DNA of 64,000 nt. It comes from Epiperipatus broadwayi (Eukaryota > Onychophora > Udeonychophora > Euonychophora > Peripatidae). The stretch is from positions 372,001-436,000 of the forward strand of contig JAQFVV010006713.1 of the NCBI GenBank assembly GCA_028023455.1. The letters are read 5' to 3'. Every line of letters begins with the position of its first letter. Within the stretch, counting starts at the first letter, position 1. The position numbers and the translations under genes were made by a program. The notes beneath the pieces were generated by a model. It ran no database searches, was not told where the DNA came from, and saw nothing but the letters and a program-made list of their open reading frames with translations. Shown piece by piece: positions 28,501 through 40,984 of the stretch.

Positions 28501-31100
28501 TTTAACAATACTGTTATTTTTTTTTATAGTTAATATTATTATATAATTTATTGTAGAATCCCCAATGATTTTCTTTTCATGTTTTGATTTAACTCAAAAT
28601 TTTAAAAATGTTTATCAATTAATTTTATTGTCTGGGAAATAATCGAAGAGTCACGTGATGCAGGACTTATTGCAGTTGTTACCATGTCTATGATCTGGAT
28701 TTAAATTCTGGTTAGGTAAATGTTGGAAAGATTTTTAGACCATAAGCAGATTTTTTTTTTCAGCAGACAAATCCAGCTGGCTCATCTGGTCAACCATCCA
28801 ATATTAATTAGTAAATGAATATTTAACTATTTTACCTGTTGAGTAAAATCACAGATCAAATTGGGTAGTTCTTTTATTATAAAAACAAAAGTACCACTGT
28901 ACTATGATGAACATTTTATCCATTTCTGGTGGGCTTTTATTCTTACAGGTCCTAGGATCATGATTTACCATAAACAATTGGATTAATAATAAGAGAAGCT
29001 TACTGATGAGCAAAATTATTTGGTTCATTTTTTATTGAAAATTTTAAAATCTTAGCTGGTATATTTAAGGTGAACATGAATGAATGTCACTTAATTTCTT
29101 AGGAATCAGTCTAACATATTTTGTGAATATTGTAAACTTTTTTTATATTATAGATAAATTTTATGTATTAAATATTTAGATTAAAAAAGTGTGGAATTGT
29201 TTTCAAAGAAACTATACTTTTTTGTCTTTTCTTCTGAGGACAGCATGATAATTCAATGTGATAATTTCTGTAGCTTTTTTTTATTATTATTGAAAGTCAA
29301 TGTAGGAATATCTTTATGTAACACAAGAAGTTAAAAATAGATAAGAAAGTTATTAAAATAACACAAGAATATGGGGACATTTTTTTCTCTCCAGGTTGAA
29401 ACTGGAACCTTTGGTTTAAGCAGCCACCATTGACTATTGATTTAACTGCCCACATTTTTTGATAGCTAATTAATAATAAACTTATGAACTTCAATTAAAT
29501 AACTAACTTCTTAAGCATCAATATTTGATTAATCTTTACTGTTATTCATATAAAGATCTAAATAATATTTAGCCTTTTTTTCAATGATATACTCTAATAT
29601 TGAGATGCTAAAATAAGCTATGTTAAGAGTTGAAAAGCACCACTGAAGATGATTAAATGTTATAGTTTCACAGAGTATTCTATTGCTTAGCTATTTCAAT
29701 CGTTCTTTGCCAGAGAATTTTATATATATGCAAACGTATAAGACAAACTTTTTTTTTCCCTTTAAATAATGCAAGTTTGTATTTGAAATAAAGTTTAATT
29801 TACATCTCTATTGTGAAATCAGTAGAGTATGAAAAAATTCAAACAATTCGCAATTACTTTGTTAGATATATAGGTTGTGTGGTTTGTTATTTTGTTTTTA
29901 AAAATAAAAAGGAAAAAGTTACTATTAAATTGTTGTTGGGTTAATAGAATGTGAAAACAATATCTGGACTTTTATGGTCTTTTAATATAAAAACAAACAA
30001 GTTCGATTTTTATTACGCCATTGCAGGCGGCAAATGATTTAAATGAATAAAAAACTAAAACTTAATTGCATTAATATTGCTGGTATTTTTGTATATAATT
30101 TGAAATTTGTAAAGCTAATTTTATAGATTTTTTTTTATTTTAAAAAATGTTATTCAATTTGGCTTTTTATTTTGTACAAGTTTTTTTTAAAAAATAAACA
30201 TAATTATTATATTTAACCTAAATAAACTGTACTGAATCAAATTACTACTATACTACCTCCGAATTTAAATTTTTTTATTCACGATAGTTATATACTGACA
30301 TCTTGCGATATTATAAGTAAGCTAATTTATAACTTTCAAAACTATTTTTTTTTATTGATTACAATTTGCTTACTTTATTTCTTTTTTATATGTGTGTAAC
30401 AGCTATAAATTTGCACACGCTTTATGACCAACTTTTATGTTTGTTTGATATGTTCATTTGTTTGCATTTAGTAATACAAATAATTGGCCCGTGTGACACT
30501 ATTTTACTGTTTTGGATAGTTGTTTTTTTTCTAACGCTTTATTGAATGGTTTTACATTTGTGTGTAAATACATTTATAATTTATTTTAGCTGCTATTTTA
30601 CTCAATGATTATACATGGGCAACATTTACTTCATGATTAATTATAAGGCTTTTTTTAAAAAAAGTATGTGGATGTTTGAATATATAAACGAAGCATGCTC
30701 TTTAATTATTAGGTAAAGAAGAAATATCCCAGGTTAATCTGGTATGATCAGAGAATATTGCTGAACTAATGGTAAAACAAAAAATGTACTTGTAATATGC
30801 TGTAATCTTCACAATTCCTAAGTAAGCTGAATTCATAATTTACCTCCACAACTAAAAGATTCCTTTTGTCTACAAGAGTTATATTGTTTATGTATTTTTA
30901 AAAACCTTGAATCACGATTTTTAAAAAAATGTAAGTATTTTGACAAAGAAAAAGGTAGAATATAAAAGCTTTTGCATATTAAAAACAGTGCTAAAGACAT
31001 TTAAATCTTTTCCCATAATTTGTTAAGAAAAATAAGACAAATATGTTAATTTGATTTCCTAACTCTCAGAATGAGAGACGGATGGACAGAGCTAGAATCT
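22581..31100. other. AT-rich region with no recognisable gene
   Basis: About 8.5 kb without a supportable gene. Short frames at 26078-26293 and 29297-29494 show no recognisable motif. A slightly GC-richer island lies at about 25300-25560. A CA dinucleotide run lies at about 27408-27428. 26428-26520 resembles 48750-48840 (CATG..CATT.GCTTAATG), an unnamed ~90-base repeat. Confidence 0.45.
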
Positions 31101-31131
31101 TGATATTTTTTAATTTTCTATTTTGAAAATG

Positions 31132-31230
31132 TTGGTGGCCGAGTGGTCAGCATGGCTACCTTACAAGCAGTTGTCCCGGGTTCGTGGATTCGCTTCCCGG
31201 CCGATGCTTTGACACATGAAAAAAAAAAAA
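31132..31230 (+). repeat. tRNA-derived SINE or tRNA retropseudogene
   Basis: It contains a good pol III A box (TGGCCGAGTGG) and, ~45 bases on, a B-box-like GGTTCGTGGATTC, which is a GGTTCGANTCC form with extra bases. CCCGG / CCGGG acceptor/T-stem remnants and an A-rich tail at 31218-31232 follow. The spacing fits a class II (Leu/Ser-like) tRNA head. The broken B box and the poly-A tail argue against a working tRNA gene. Confidence 0.6.
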
Positions 31231-31975
31231 AATAAAGCTATTAAAAATTATTAAATAAATAGCTGTACCATAAATTAGTAAAGTTGCCATGTGATATTCA
31301 AATACCAAAATGACAAATGAGGACAAATTCCACTTAATTAATCAAATTAACTCTTTTTTTTCTTCAACACAGAAATGATCCTGGAACTTTTATCTCTTGA
31401 TCATATCAATCTAACTGTTTCACTAAACCCATATAAACCTCTACAGTCATTAATAAATATCTTTTGAGAAAAATAAATGTACTTAGCACAGAGTTCTGAA
31501 AATCCGATCACCATTAAATTATTTTGATCTTATGACCCCAAACTGTTATTTATTTTATCTGAGACAAATACTTTTTTCCATTTGGCCACAAATGTTACTT
31601 TGGTATAAAAACTTTTAACAGTTAGTAAGAATTGTTGATTTCCTAGGTTATCTATTCTGATTAAACAGACCATTTCTGACTGTACTGGGTCAGATATGCA
31701 TTAAAATGCCTACATAATTATGTTTTCTATGAATTTTCTCTTTTGATAGAAATTATAAAAAAATTGTTAAATTCTATTGCTTAGTATTTTTTTCCAGTTT
31801 CCTATTTTAATTATATATAGTCAAAATCTGCATATTCTGTAGCCAGAAATGTAAACCTTTTTTGTATTTATACTTTTACTTTATTTTGAAAGCTATAACA
31901 TATTTAATATCTGCCCCATTTTTTAGGTATCATAGGAGTAACTATGTTCATATATTAAGTATTTTTATCATTACA

Positions 31976-33202
31976 GACTTGGGTGCTTTTCTCACCTACT
32001 GGATGAGCCACCAGGTGATGCTGCAGAACCACCAAGAAGCATGCAATTGATAATTTTTTTTTTAAATATTCACTAAAGATTGCTTAATTTTAGAAATGGT
32101 ACCCCCCCCCCCTATCGCATTGAGAAATCAGTCAAAATCGCTGAAATTGAAATGTAAAAAAAAAATCGCTAGAAATCACTAAATTTGAGAAATGGTAGAC
32201 CCTCCCCCCCCACATGAGAAATCAAATTGAAATGTATAATTGGAAAAAAAAATTATAATAAAAGCCTACGAAATTAAACAAAAACACACTAAATGTCAAA
32301 GCGATTTAAAAAAGAATCACTCTTCAGTTATCTAACTAACAGATAACAATTCAAACCTTGTATTAACCCGTAATAGCATCATTAGAGTTTAAATTCAGTT
32401 AATATGTCACTGTATTACTAGTTTATATCAAAAATTATTGCAAATACTCAGTTTAAATCGCACATATATAAAATCAACAAAACATAAATAAAATAATCAG
32501 AATAGAAAATTGAAATTTAAAACAAAAGTTGATTATAACATCTGAGGCGAATAATGTTGAGAAATCCCCCTTCCCTCCCGCACGAAGGGTTCAATGAAAA
32601 ATAAGTAAAGTGCAAATTATGAATGCTATTTTTAAAATCCTATGAAATAAATGAGAAAAAAAACTATAATAAAAGCCTACAACATTAAACATACTAAATC
32701 TCAAAGTGATTTAAAAAATAAAAGTATTTATAAAATGCAAAAATAACAGCATGAAAAATGGCGGGAAATGTCTTTAAAAAAATCAGTCTCAGTTATCTAA
32801 CTAACAGATATAATAATAATTCAAACCTTAATAACAGACTAATACATATTAAGTAATCAATGTTCCTATTAATCTATAATAGCATCATTAGAGTTTAAAT
32901 TCAGTTAATGTGTTACTCTATTACTACTTTAAATCAAAATTATAAACAAAATAGAAATAAAATAATCAGAATAGAAAATAGAATTTGAAAGTAATTAAAA
33001 TAGATTACCAATTTCCCTGGAGAGTGAGTTCATCTTTCAGCAGGTCGTTGAATTTTTTCATCCTTGCAAAATGAAACTTGGGCATTCTAGATCTCTCCAT
33101 TAGTGACAAAATATGGATATATATATTATATTGTTCCCGTGTATTGATTGCATTTTCTTTCCAGAACTTAGGTCACGTGACTGATTGATTTTGCAAGTTT
33201 TG
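31976..33202 (+). repeat. Foldback element, left arm
   Basis: Its reverse complement recurs at 34124-35467. Outer-end landmark: GGTGCTTTTCTCACCTACTGG. Inner-end landmark: GTCACGTGACTGATTGATTT. Inside the arm, a ~300-350-base unit occurs twice in tandem (about 32222-32520 and 32640-33000), each with AGTTATCTAACTAACAGATA and ATAATCAGAATAGAAAAT. The left arm lacks ~100 bases near its inner end that the right arm has. Short frames in the arm (31862-32050) are not recognisable. Confidence 0.85.
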
Positions 33203-34123
33203 TCATGGGGAAATTCATCTCTACGTTTTTAGAAAGTGAAAGTATTTTTTTAAAAAATGGAAAATAATACTTTTTCTCATTTTAAATTATAAATCAATAA
33301 TATCAACAAATTAAAAATCCTTCTTTTTCTTTTCAAAAACTTTATTTTCTTGTATCAATACTGAACATATATTTATAAATTGTGAGTGGAGCGAGTTTGA
33401 AAATGGTAAATGTAACAATTTATATAATACAAAACTCCAATGTTTCAACTGTTTTTATCTTCTCACAGTTATTTTTGGAGTTTTGTATTATATAAATATG
33501 TTCAGTATTGATATAAGAAAATAAAGTTTTTGAAAAGGAGAAGGATTTTTAATTTGTTGATATTATTGGAGAACATATATATTTAAAAAAAAAAAGTGAT
33601 TGTACATTTGCAGTGTTATAATATATGATTATAAATCAAATAATTTATATATGTGCATTTTTTCAAAATATTGATCCATCAAGCTTTCTGGGGTTTTTTG
33701 GGAGGGGTTTCCTCTGTTACTACTTTTTATTTGGCTTTGGGATGAAAGGAAGTAAAACGAAAACATTACTGTTCTATTTAGTTTGTGCTTTAATGAAGAC
33801 AAAACTTAACCCTAACATGCAATACTTTTTATTTATTGTTTGAAATGCGGCATTTCAAAAAGTTCGAATGAAAACTGCTGTACACATTCCATTCCATAAG
33901 TTTTAAAGTTTATACAGCTTTTTATGGACACACACGTGCACAACAAATTAGAATTAAAACAACTAATAAACAGACATTTAATCAAAAAGTGAAATGCAAA
34001 CAAATGAAGGAAAAAGACTAAGATTTCTTTAGGTTATGTGTTTATTTATAATAAATAAATAAAAAAAAACACAAATTCAAGTTAAACTAAGACCTTGATA
34101 TAAACAAAAAAACTAAGACCTTG
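33203..34123. other. Spacer of the foldback element
   Basis: About 0.9 kb between the arms. It contains the small Penelope-like inverted pair at 33297-33566 and a 72-codon frame (33625-33843) without recognisable motif. No transposase was recognised. Confidence 0.5.
33297..33566. mobile_element. Miniature inverted pair of Penelope-like 3' ends
   Basis: Both ends read AATATCAACAAATTAAAAA when oriented outward, the same termini as the large pair at 54144-57549. Each half carries the terminal segment with GTTCAGTATTGATA and AATAAAGTTTTTGAAAAG. The left half also has the CAGTTGAAACATTGGAG motif on the minus strand (about 33436-33470). All coding sequence is lost. Confidence 0.75.
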
Positions 34124-35467
34124 TTGCAAAATCAATCAGTCACGTGACCCGAGTTGGAAATTTCTGTATACTACACATAGTACCAAAGATGTTTACGCTA
34201 TTTTTTCAGTTTCTATCTACATTTCAAAATTGTGCGTAAGTTATTTTAAACATAACAAACTTTAAGTGAAAGAAAACGCGATCAATAAACGGGAACAATA
34301 TAATATATATATCCATATTTTGTCACTAATGGAGAGATCTAGAATGCCCAAGTTTCATTTTGCAAGGATGAAAAAATTCACGACCTGCTGAAAGATGAAC
34401 TCACTCTCCAGTAAAATTGGTAATCTATTTTAATTACTTTCAAATTCTATTTTCTATTCTGATTATTTTATTTCTATTTTGTTTATAATTTTTGATATAA
34501 ACTAGTAATAGAGTAACATATTAACTGAATTTAAACTCTAATGACACTATTATAGATTAATAGGAATATTGATTACTTAATATGTATTAGTCTGTTATTA
34601 AGGTTTGAATTATTATTATATCTGTTAGTTAGATAACTGAGACTGATTCTTTTTTAAAACATTTCCTGCCATTTTTCGTGCTGTTATTTTTGCATTTTAT
34701 AAATACTTTTATTTTTTAAATCGCTTTGAGATTTAGTATGTTTTTGTTTAATGTCGTAGGCTTTTATTATAGTTTTTTTTTTCATTTATTTCATAGGATT
34801 TTAAAAATAGCACTCATAATTTGCACCTTACTTATTTTTCATTGAACCCTTTGTGCGGGAGGGGAAGGGGGTTTCTAAACATTATTCGCCTCAGATGTTA
34901 TAATCAACTTTTGTTTTAAATTTCAATTTTCTATTCTGATTATTTTATTTATGTTTTGTTGATTTTATATATGTGCAATTTAAACTGAGTATTTGCAATA
35001 ATTTTTGATATAAACTAGTAATACAGTAACATATTAACTGAATTTAAACTCTAATGACGCTATTACAGGTTAAAATGAGGTTTGAATTATTATCTGTTAG
35101 TTAGATAACTGAAGAGTGATTCTTTTTTAAATCGCTTTGACATTTAGTATGTTTTTGTTTAATTTCGTGGGCCTTTATTATAGTTTTTTTTTCCAATTAT
35201 ACATTTCAATTTGATTTCTTGTGTGTGTGTGTGTGGGGGGGTCTACCATTTCTCAAATTTAGCAATTTCTAGTGATTTTTTTTTTACATTTCAATTTCAG
35301 TGATTTTGACCAATTTCTCAATGTGGCAGGGGGGGGGTACCATTTCTAAAATTAAGTGATTTTTAGCGAATATTTTTAAAAAAATTATCAATTGCAGACT
35401 TCTTGGTGGTTCTGCAGCGTCACCTGGTGGATTGTCCAGTAGGTGAGAAAAGCACCAACTTTGGTAC
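34124..35467 (-). repeat. Foldback element, right arm
   Basis: Inverted counterpart of 31976-33202, with the same tandem sub-units in mirror order and an extra segment at about 34160-34270. Poly-G and poly-C tracts at matching positions (about 35329 and 32103) differ in length between arms. The terminal bases just outside the arms differ, giving no clean target duplication by eye. Confidence 0.85.
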
Positions 35468-36808
35468 ATATATCAACAAATAGTAAAATTATTTAATTAT
35501 TTATATATTGGGATATTGAAAATTGTAGAATTAATTCCACTCCTTTATTGTGTGTGTATGTATATATATATCATAGACTGAATTTCTGCCATTAGTGTAT
35601 GTAATATAAAGGTGCTGCACCAGTGTTTATATCTTAATATTTATTTTAATAACCTAGTATAATTTCAGTGCATTAGTTTCATACTTATGGTTATTAATAT
35701 TATAATAAGTCTATCATTAAATAGCATCTAAAAATATACTCTTTCTTATTTGAATGCTTCTGGCTCTGATTCCTTAAATGTTCATTTTGGGCAATAAATC
35801 AGGCTTCTTTTATTTTTCTCTTTCTATCATTTCTTCATAAACCACTTCAACAATATCCATGTTTTGTGTGTGATTATAAAATACTGAGTCATTTTATAGA
35901 GTTTAGCTTTTGTGTACACAAATGAGTATAGAACAGCATTATGTGACAAAATTATATGGAACAGTAACTAAAAAATTAATAAGAATGTTAATAAATATAA
36001 TTTTTTTTTATAGATAGCAACTTCCATATTTCTCCACTCTTTTTTTATTTCATAATTTCATATAAATAAAGATACAATAAAAGACAAATGATCCACAAGA
36101 TGCAGTTCGTGCTGAACCAGCACTCATCTATTGGCCCAGGTCGTCATCTCTCATATATATATTTATTACATGAAGAGTATTTATGTAGAGCAAATTGTCT
36201 CATTTTTTTTTTCAAGCTCAATTTACTCCTCTCCCAACTTTTACATTATCAACTTTTTGATAAACACGTAATGATTATTACTAATCATTTATTAAACTAG
36301 AGTGAGAGCTTATTTATAATGAAGTAGCATGAATCAATAATGGTATTATAGCTACATTTAGAGACAATATATATGAAATGTTGGAAACTTGATGCAGGAA
36401 ATTACCAAGTAAGCACAATAGTTAATAGTTTAGCATTAGCAGACAATAAGAATAGTATAATTTGTTCCATATTAAGTCATTATAAAATGTATGTACATTT
36501 ACAATATACATATGATATAGGATATGATTGATAATACATATGAAGAATTAAATTTTAAAAAAAAATCAAGATTAAATTGGATTAAAGAGTCTAAATAAAA
36601 CAGAAATTTGTTACTTAGATTTAAAAATAAATTGGAATGGCAATTCCTTGAATTGTAAAATGACAATTAAACCATTTAGTATTAGATGTGCTAATACAAA
36701 TTCTCAAGTGCCAAAGTCACATATAACTGGGCTTAAAGATCATTTTTACACCAAAATAATTATTTATATAAGTTCTAGTCCAATGAAATAGTGAATTTGT
36801 AAGTATTA
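35468..36808. other. AT-rich stretch with a fragment of the 18.6-kb palindrome repeat
   Basis: No gene seen. About 36100-36150 (GCTGAACCAGCACTC, CCCAGGTC) resembles the arm of the palindrome at 18570-19095. The 70-codon frame 36088-36300 runs over this repeat and is not considered a gene. Confidence 0.4.
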
Positions 36809-38963
36809 TGCTGGATGAAAGCTTGTAATTTCGTCTATCAATCTATTCTGATACAGAGGGCACCACCAGACCACTACGTGTCTGGAAAATGTTTACTGTG
36901 ATCAGAATAGATGATGATGATGGTTTGCGCCGACTAGACTCAGGGAGAAACAAGAGATCTTAAATTGTTTAGACAATTGAGACAAAAGCACAAAGACAAA
37001 TGTGAGCCAAATTAAGTTTAAACATATTTAATAAAATTTTATTAAGAGAAAATTAACTTATAAGAAAAGTTTATAAGTTAACAAATATGATTAGCTCAGG
37101 CGTGTACCTAAATGCAATGCTCTGGCAGATCTACTGATTCTCTAATAAACAAATTTAAAAGGGAGGAAGCAAATTCATTCAGCCAAGGATTCATCTTAAC
37201 ATTGGTTCTCGCTTTCAGATATTCAAACAATACGTCCTTGAAATAGATCAAAGCCACAGCGCCGATGAGCTTTTCGAGATCCAAGATTTGGTCAGACCCC
37301 GAATGTCCTTATATCGGTATGAGCTGCACCTATTACTACGTTTAAAATAATGGTGATTGATCCACCTCAAGAACAAATGAAAAATATGATTGAAAGGAAG
37401 TAAAACAATTAAAAACTGGTGAATCCCAGCCAAACGATTGGCGAAAATTACTTTAAAATTAATAATTAAAGGTCTCAATAAGGGACAAATAAATAATTAT
37501 AAAAACAGTTACGTCTGCCCCAGCATTTAAAGAAAATAAACATACAAACAAATTCTGAGTACACACTCTGATAAATTTAAAGCACACATAATAAATACCA
37601 AAAAGAAATCTATCGGAGAGTGCACATGAGTACAAAATATTAAAAGTTTAAATACTCTAAAAGAATGAAGGTATTGCTCACCTGTAATTTAAAAAGGGAT
37701 ATATTTTTATCTTCCTGCTGACAACTTATAAAATTATAAAGAAAAACAATTCTAATTTCCCGCCTTCAGAGATATAAGAACCGAAATCCCCACCTGCGGA
37801 AAATTAGACAATAAAGTCATCAGCCAAAAGATTTTGGAGGTTTAGCAATAGGGCAAACATAGAGTTTAAAATTAATTATTGAATATTGACATAATTACAG
37901 GTAAGTTTTTAAAAGGCCTGACTGCCAAAGCATTTATAAAAATACATAAAAATATAAAATTCACTCGTCACACTCCAATAAACAACAATTGAAAGCAACT
38001 TGGAGTCTTAAAACTAAGATTCCAAGACACACTACAAAATATTAGAAAACACAGCAAATATTAACTATGAGGCTATATAAATTACTTAAGCTTATGAATA
38101 CATATTTATGATTAGACTGAGTGGAAATTTAATGAGAATTAATTTACCCTGGGAAGAATAAAAGCAAATAGTTACCTTTCGGTAAAACACAGTTCGTGTA
38201 GAGTGCACACTTTTACTTAAGTTCATTTTCAGGTTCTTCGACCACAGCAAAGTAGATGTAAAGAGGTTCCGGCTTCTTGTATGTGTTTAAGGCATTACTG
38301 GAGCAAATTTGGAAGTCACGGATCCATCTTTTGTTGAGTTAGCAAGCCATTCGGGTTTTAATAACATGTATAATATTTATCATCTTATTGCAAGCGAAAT
38401 GGTTTAATAACAGCTAATTTCCCTTAAGAATTTAAATGTCCAAACTGATATAAACTTTCACTTGAGAAATAGCTTGTCTAGTTATGAATAATGAATTAAC
38501 TGACACTCCAAATTTTTGGGGCTATTTATATGTTGCTCCATTTCCCGCGAAACACTTTCCTTGTTGTCCAATTTCTACGCCTTAGGCAGGGCAAATATCA
38601 ATCTCCTGCTCAATCTATCTAAGAATTCTACCCAGGGATTATTGAAATGAAAACAACTACATTGAAATCAAATCTCCGCTTTTAGAATTGTTTACAATAA
38701 TTAACATAAAAGCCACAGGAATGCAATTAGCTAGCCAGCTTGTTTTTAAATCAAATTGATTTAAAGTAAAAACAAGCGGTATAAGAAAACTATTTTAAAA
38801 TAAATTGATAAACACTGAAATGATTCGTTTTACAGATAAACACTTGTGTATTTTGATACACCCATTCTTTTTAAATAATAATAAAAATTTAAACATTAAA
38901 TAAGATTTAACAAAAATAAGTTTAGTGAAAATTAAAAACTTAATCGGATTTCAATCAGGTTCA
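36809..38963 (-). repeat. Element A, 3' LTR (left)
   Basis: A ~2.16-kb direct repeat of 40985-43150. On the minus strand it starts TGAACCTGATTG and ends TCCAGCA. Differences from the other copy are scattered single bases and small indels. The minus-strand frame 37248-37478 is LTR sequence seen also at 41294-41665 and is not a recognised gene. No clean target duplication is visible next to the outer end. Confidence 0.88.
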
Positions 38964-39186
38964 ACTGCCTCAAAACATGATCAAAAAAAACATTCCTATA
39001 ACTTTTTTTTTTTTAACTATAAACATTTTAAAAAACATTCTTAGAAATTCGGCTGAACGTTTGCCTCGCACTCATGAAAAACAAAACAATATTTCATTTT
39101 AATCAAAACCTTTCTCCATTCTCGTAATTTATTAACAAAATCTTTTTTTTACTAAAACCAAAAGAAAACGACTGACTAATTTAAAT

Positions 39187-39710
39187 CTAAACTTGGTCAG
39201 GTGGTTCCCTCTTACAGGATGTTTGATTGCCTTGATGGTCTACCCTACTAAACCTGCCCATGGGTTCTGTTACTATGTTGCCGTAATCTATTTGAGTTAT
39301 AGATTCGTCCATTTCCTCAATTGAGCGACTACTATTACTCATCATCATTTGCTGTACAGTAGGTGGCATATTATGATGAATGGTCCGTATTATCTGATCA
39401 TCCAATTGAGGAAACGCAGTCAGAGATTTCAATTTTGCCACCTGCCTAAAGAAAAACTATGCATGCGTTTCGCCACGATTAACAGGATACCTCTCTTATA
39501 TCTTATAAAGTATCCCATCTTGTCTGGCTTCACTCCAGAAGGTCCTCAAATGGAACATCTGTAACCCTCAAAGGTATGGGGTTTAGTAAACAATGTGCGC
39601 CACAAACCCAAAGCTGTTCCCTGCAGATGGCTACCGGCGAGTGTAACTTTATCATCTTCAGACCAGTCATGAACGCGAAACAAGCTATCCAGACTTTACA
39701 GATGAGTCAA
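39187..39710 (-). pseudogene. Element A Gag capsid-like region, degenerate
   Basis: Read with frameshifts on the minus strand, it gives DWSEDDKVTLA and LQGTALGLWRTL, then QMFHLRTFWSEARQDGILYK, then ERYPVNRGETHA, a stop, FFFRQVAKLKSLTAFPQLDD, and QIIRTIHHNMPPTVQQMM. This order fits the Ty3/gypsy Gag capsid: 'W.D.DK...L...L.G.A', 'F..L...F', 'R...E....Y..R...L...AFP......I...F..G'. The last 84 codons (39441-39187) are open. No CCHC zinc knuckle is present. The frame upstream (39889-39707) links it to the coiled-coil part. At least one stop and two frame changes make it non-functional. Confidence 0.6.
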
Positions 39711-40026
39711 GGGGCTTTCTCCCACCTCTGCTTTAAATACTTCAATAAAAATTGTTTTTCCCAGAATCTGCTGGTGGTTTCCTCCTGCCTTTTTCTTCCT
39801 GAGTTTCTATACTCGTTTTCATTCTCAACTAACCTATATTCCAAGCCTTTTGTCATATCTAGACACATTTGTTCAACCTCAGCTTTCAAATTATCTTGGC
39901 TTTCTATTCTATTATGAAATACTCTATCTTTTCTTCTACAAATACTATTTTCGTTTCTAAGTTAGCAGACCTAATGCTATCCTGTTCTAGCTGGTCTTTC
40001 ATTTCTTTTATCTCTTCCTTTACACT

Positions 40027-40398
40027 TTACACTTCCTGTCTATCATTTCTCAATTCATTTTCCATAATTTTTATAGCCTCTTGATTCTTCTCTACTTCTC
40101 CCATTATTTCTTGTCTCATTTCTTTCATTTCCCTAATGATTTCTTCTTTTATTGCCTGCTGGCCCTGCTTAACTTCACTAATTTCTTCCTTTATTTCTGC
40201 TTTAAACTCTGCCATCATTGCTTGCTGACTTTTCTTGAATTCACTCATATCCTCCTTCATTTCTATTACCAACTTCATCAACATCTTCATCATCATCTGT
40301 GATTCACTCTCTTCTTTTTCTACAATTTGAGGGTTTTTGAATGAGACAGGGCTTTCTTCTACACATGCCGCCCTGTTGCTTTCTTCATTGACTTCCAT
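40027..40398 (-). CDS. Element A Gag N-terminal coiled-coil frame
   Basis: A 123-codon frame starting MEVNEESNRAACVEE. From about residue 30 it is a strongly charged, Met/Glu/Lys-rich heptad-like helix (MMMKMLMKLVIEMKEDMSEF, then EIKEEISEVKQGQQAIKEEI and a similar repeat), predicted by eye to be a long coiled coil. It is the first open frame after the 5' LTR on this strand, so the start is plausible. Codons continue in shifted frames into 39889-39707 and the capsid region. Self-assembly through coiled coils is usual for such Gag N-termini, but function here is inference. Confidence 0.55.
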   Translation of the reverse strand: MEVNEESNRAACVEESPVSFKNPQIVEKEESESQMMMKMLMKLVIEMKEDMSEFKKSQQAMMAEFKAEIKEEISEVKQGQQAIKEEIIREMKEMRQEIMGEVEKNQEAIKIMENELRNDRQEV

Positions 40399-40984
40399 TT
40401 TTACACCAAGATTAAATTCGCAATACTAACTTTTTTTAAAAAAAAAATCTAAAATCTAACAGCCAATAAAACACTATAAATTATTTCATAACAAAGGCAA
40501 ACTATATTATTTTTTTTTAAAACACTTTTAAATTCGAAAAATTAACTCTGAAAGATTTTCATCTAAAAGAAACGCTATTTACTATTTATTGTTTCTAAGC
40601 TATTTCATATAAAAAGAAGATGAACTATGTTTAACTTTTCAAAAAAAATTAACTAAGACAGTCTTTTTAGAAAATACTCTTTTTACTGTTTATAATTTAT
40701 TTCATATAAAAGAAAGACGAACTATATTTAACTCTTCAAATAAAATTACTCCGACAGACTTTTTGAAAATACACTTTCTAAGTTTCTAAATTATTTCATT
40801 AAAAGGAAGACAAACCCCATTCTACCAAACTGCTCCAAAATACATGCAATAGTTAACAAAACCGAACCTCCACCTACTAAATCTTGCCTCTTATACTTGA
40901 AATCTTTCTCAACTGTCTAAACAAAATCTCACATGGGTTTGAACTCGAAGCCTTACATTGGTTGTACTAAAAATTCTTATTATG

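Noticed and set aside
31132-31205. Functional tRNA gene
   Set aside because: The B box has inserted bases, the acceptor stem does not pair cleanly, and a poly-A tail follows.
40081-40302. 73-codon plus-strand frame rich in Phe, His and Leu
   Set aside because: Antisense shadow of element A's Gag coiled coil.
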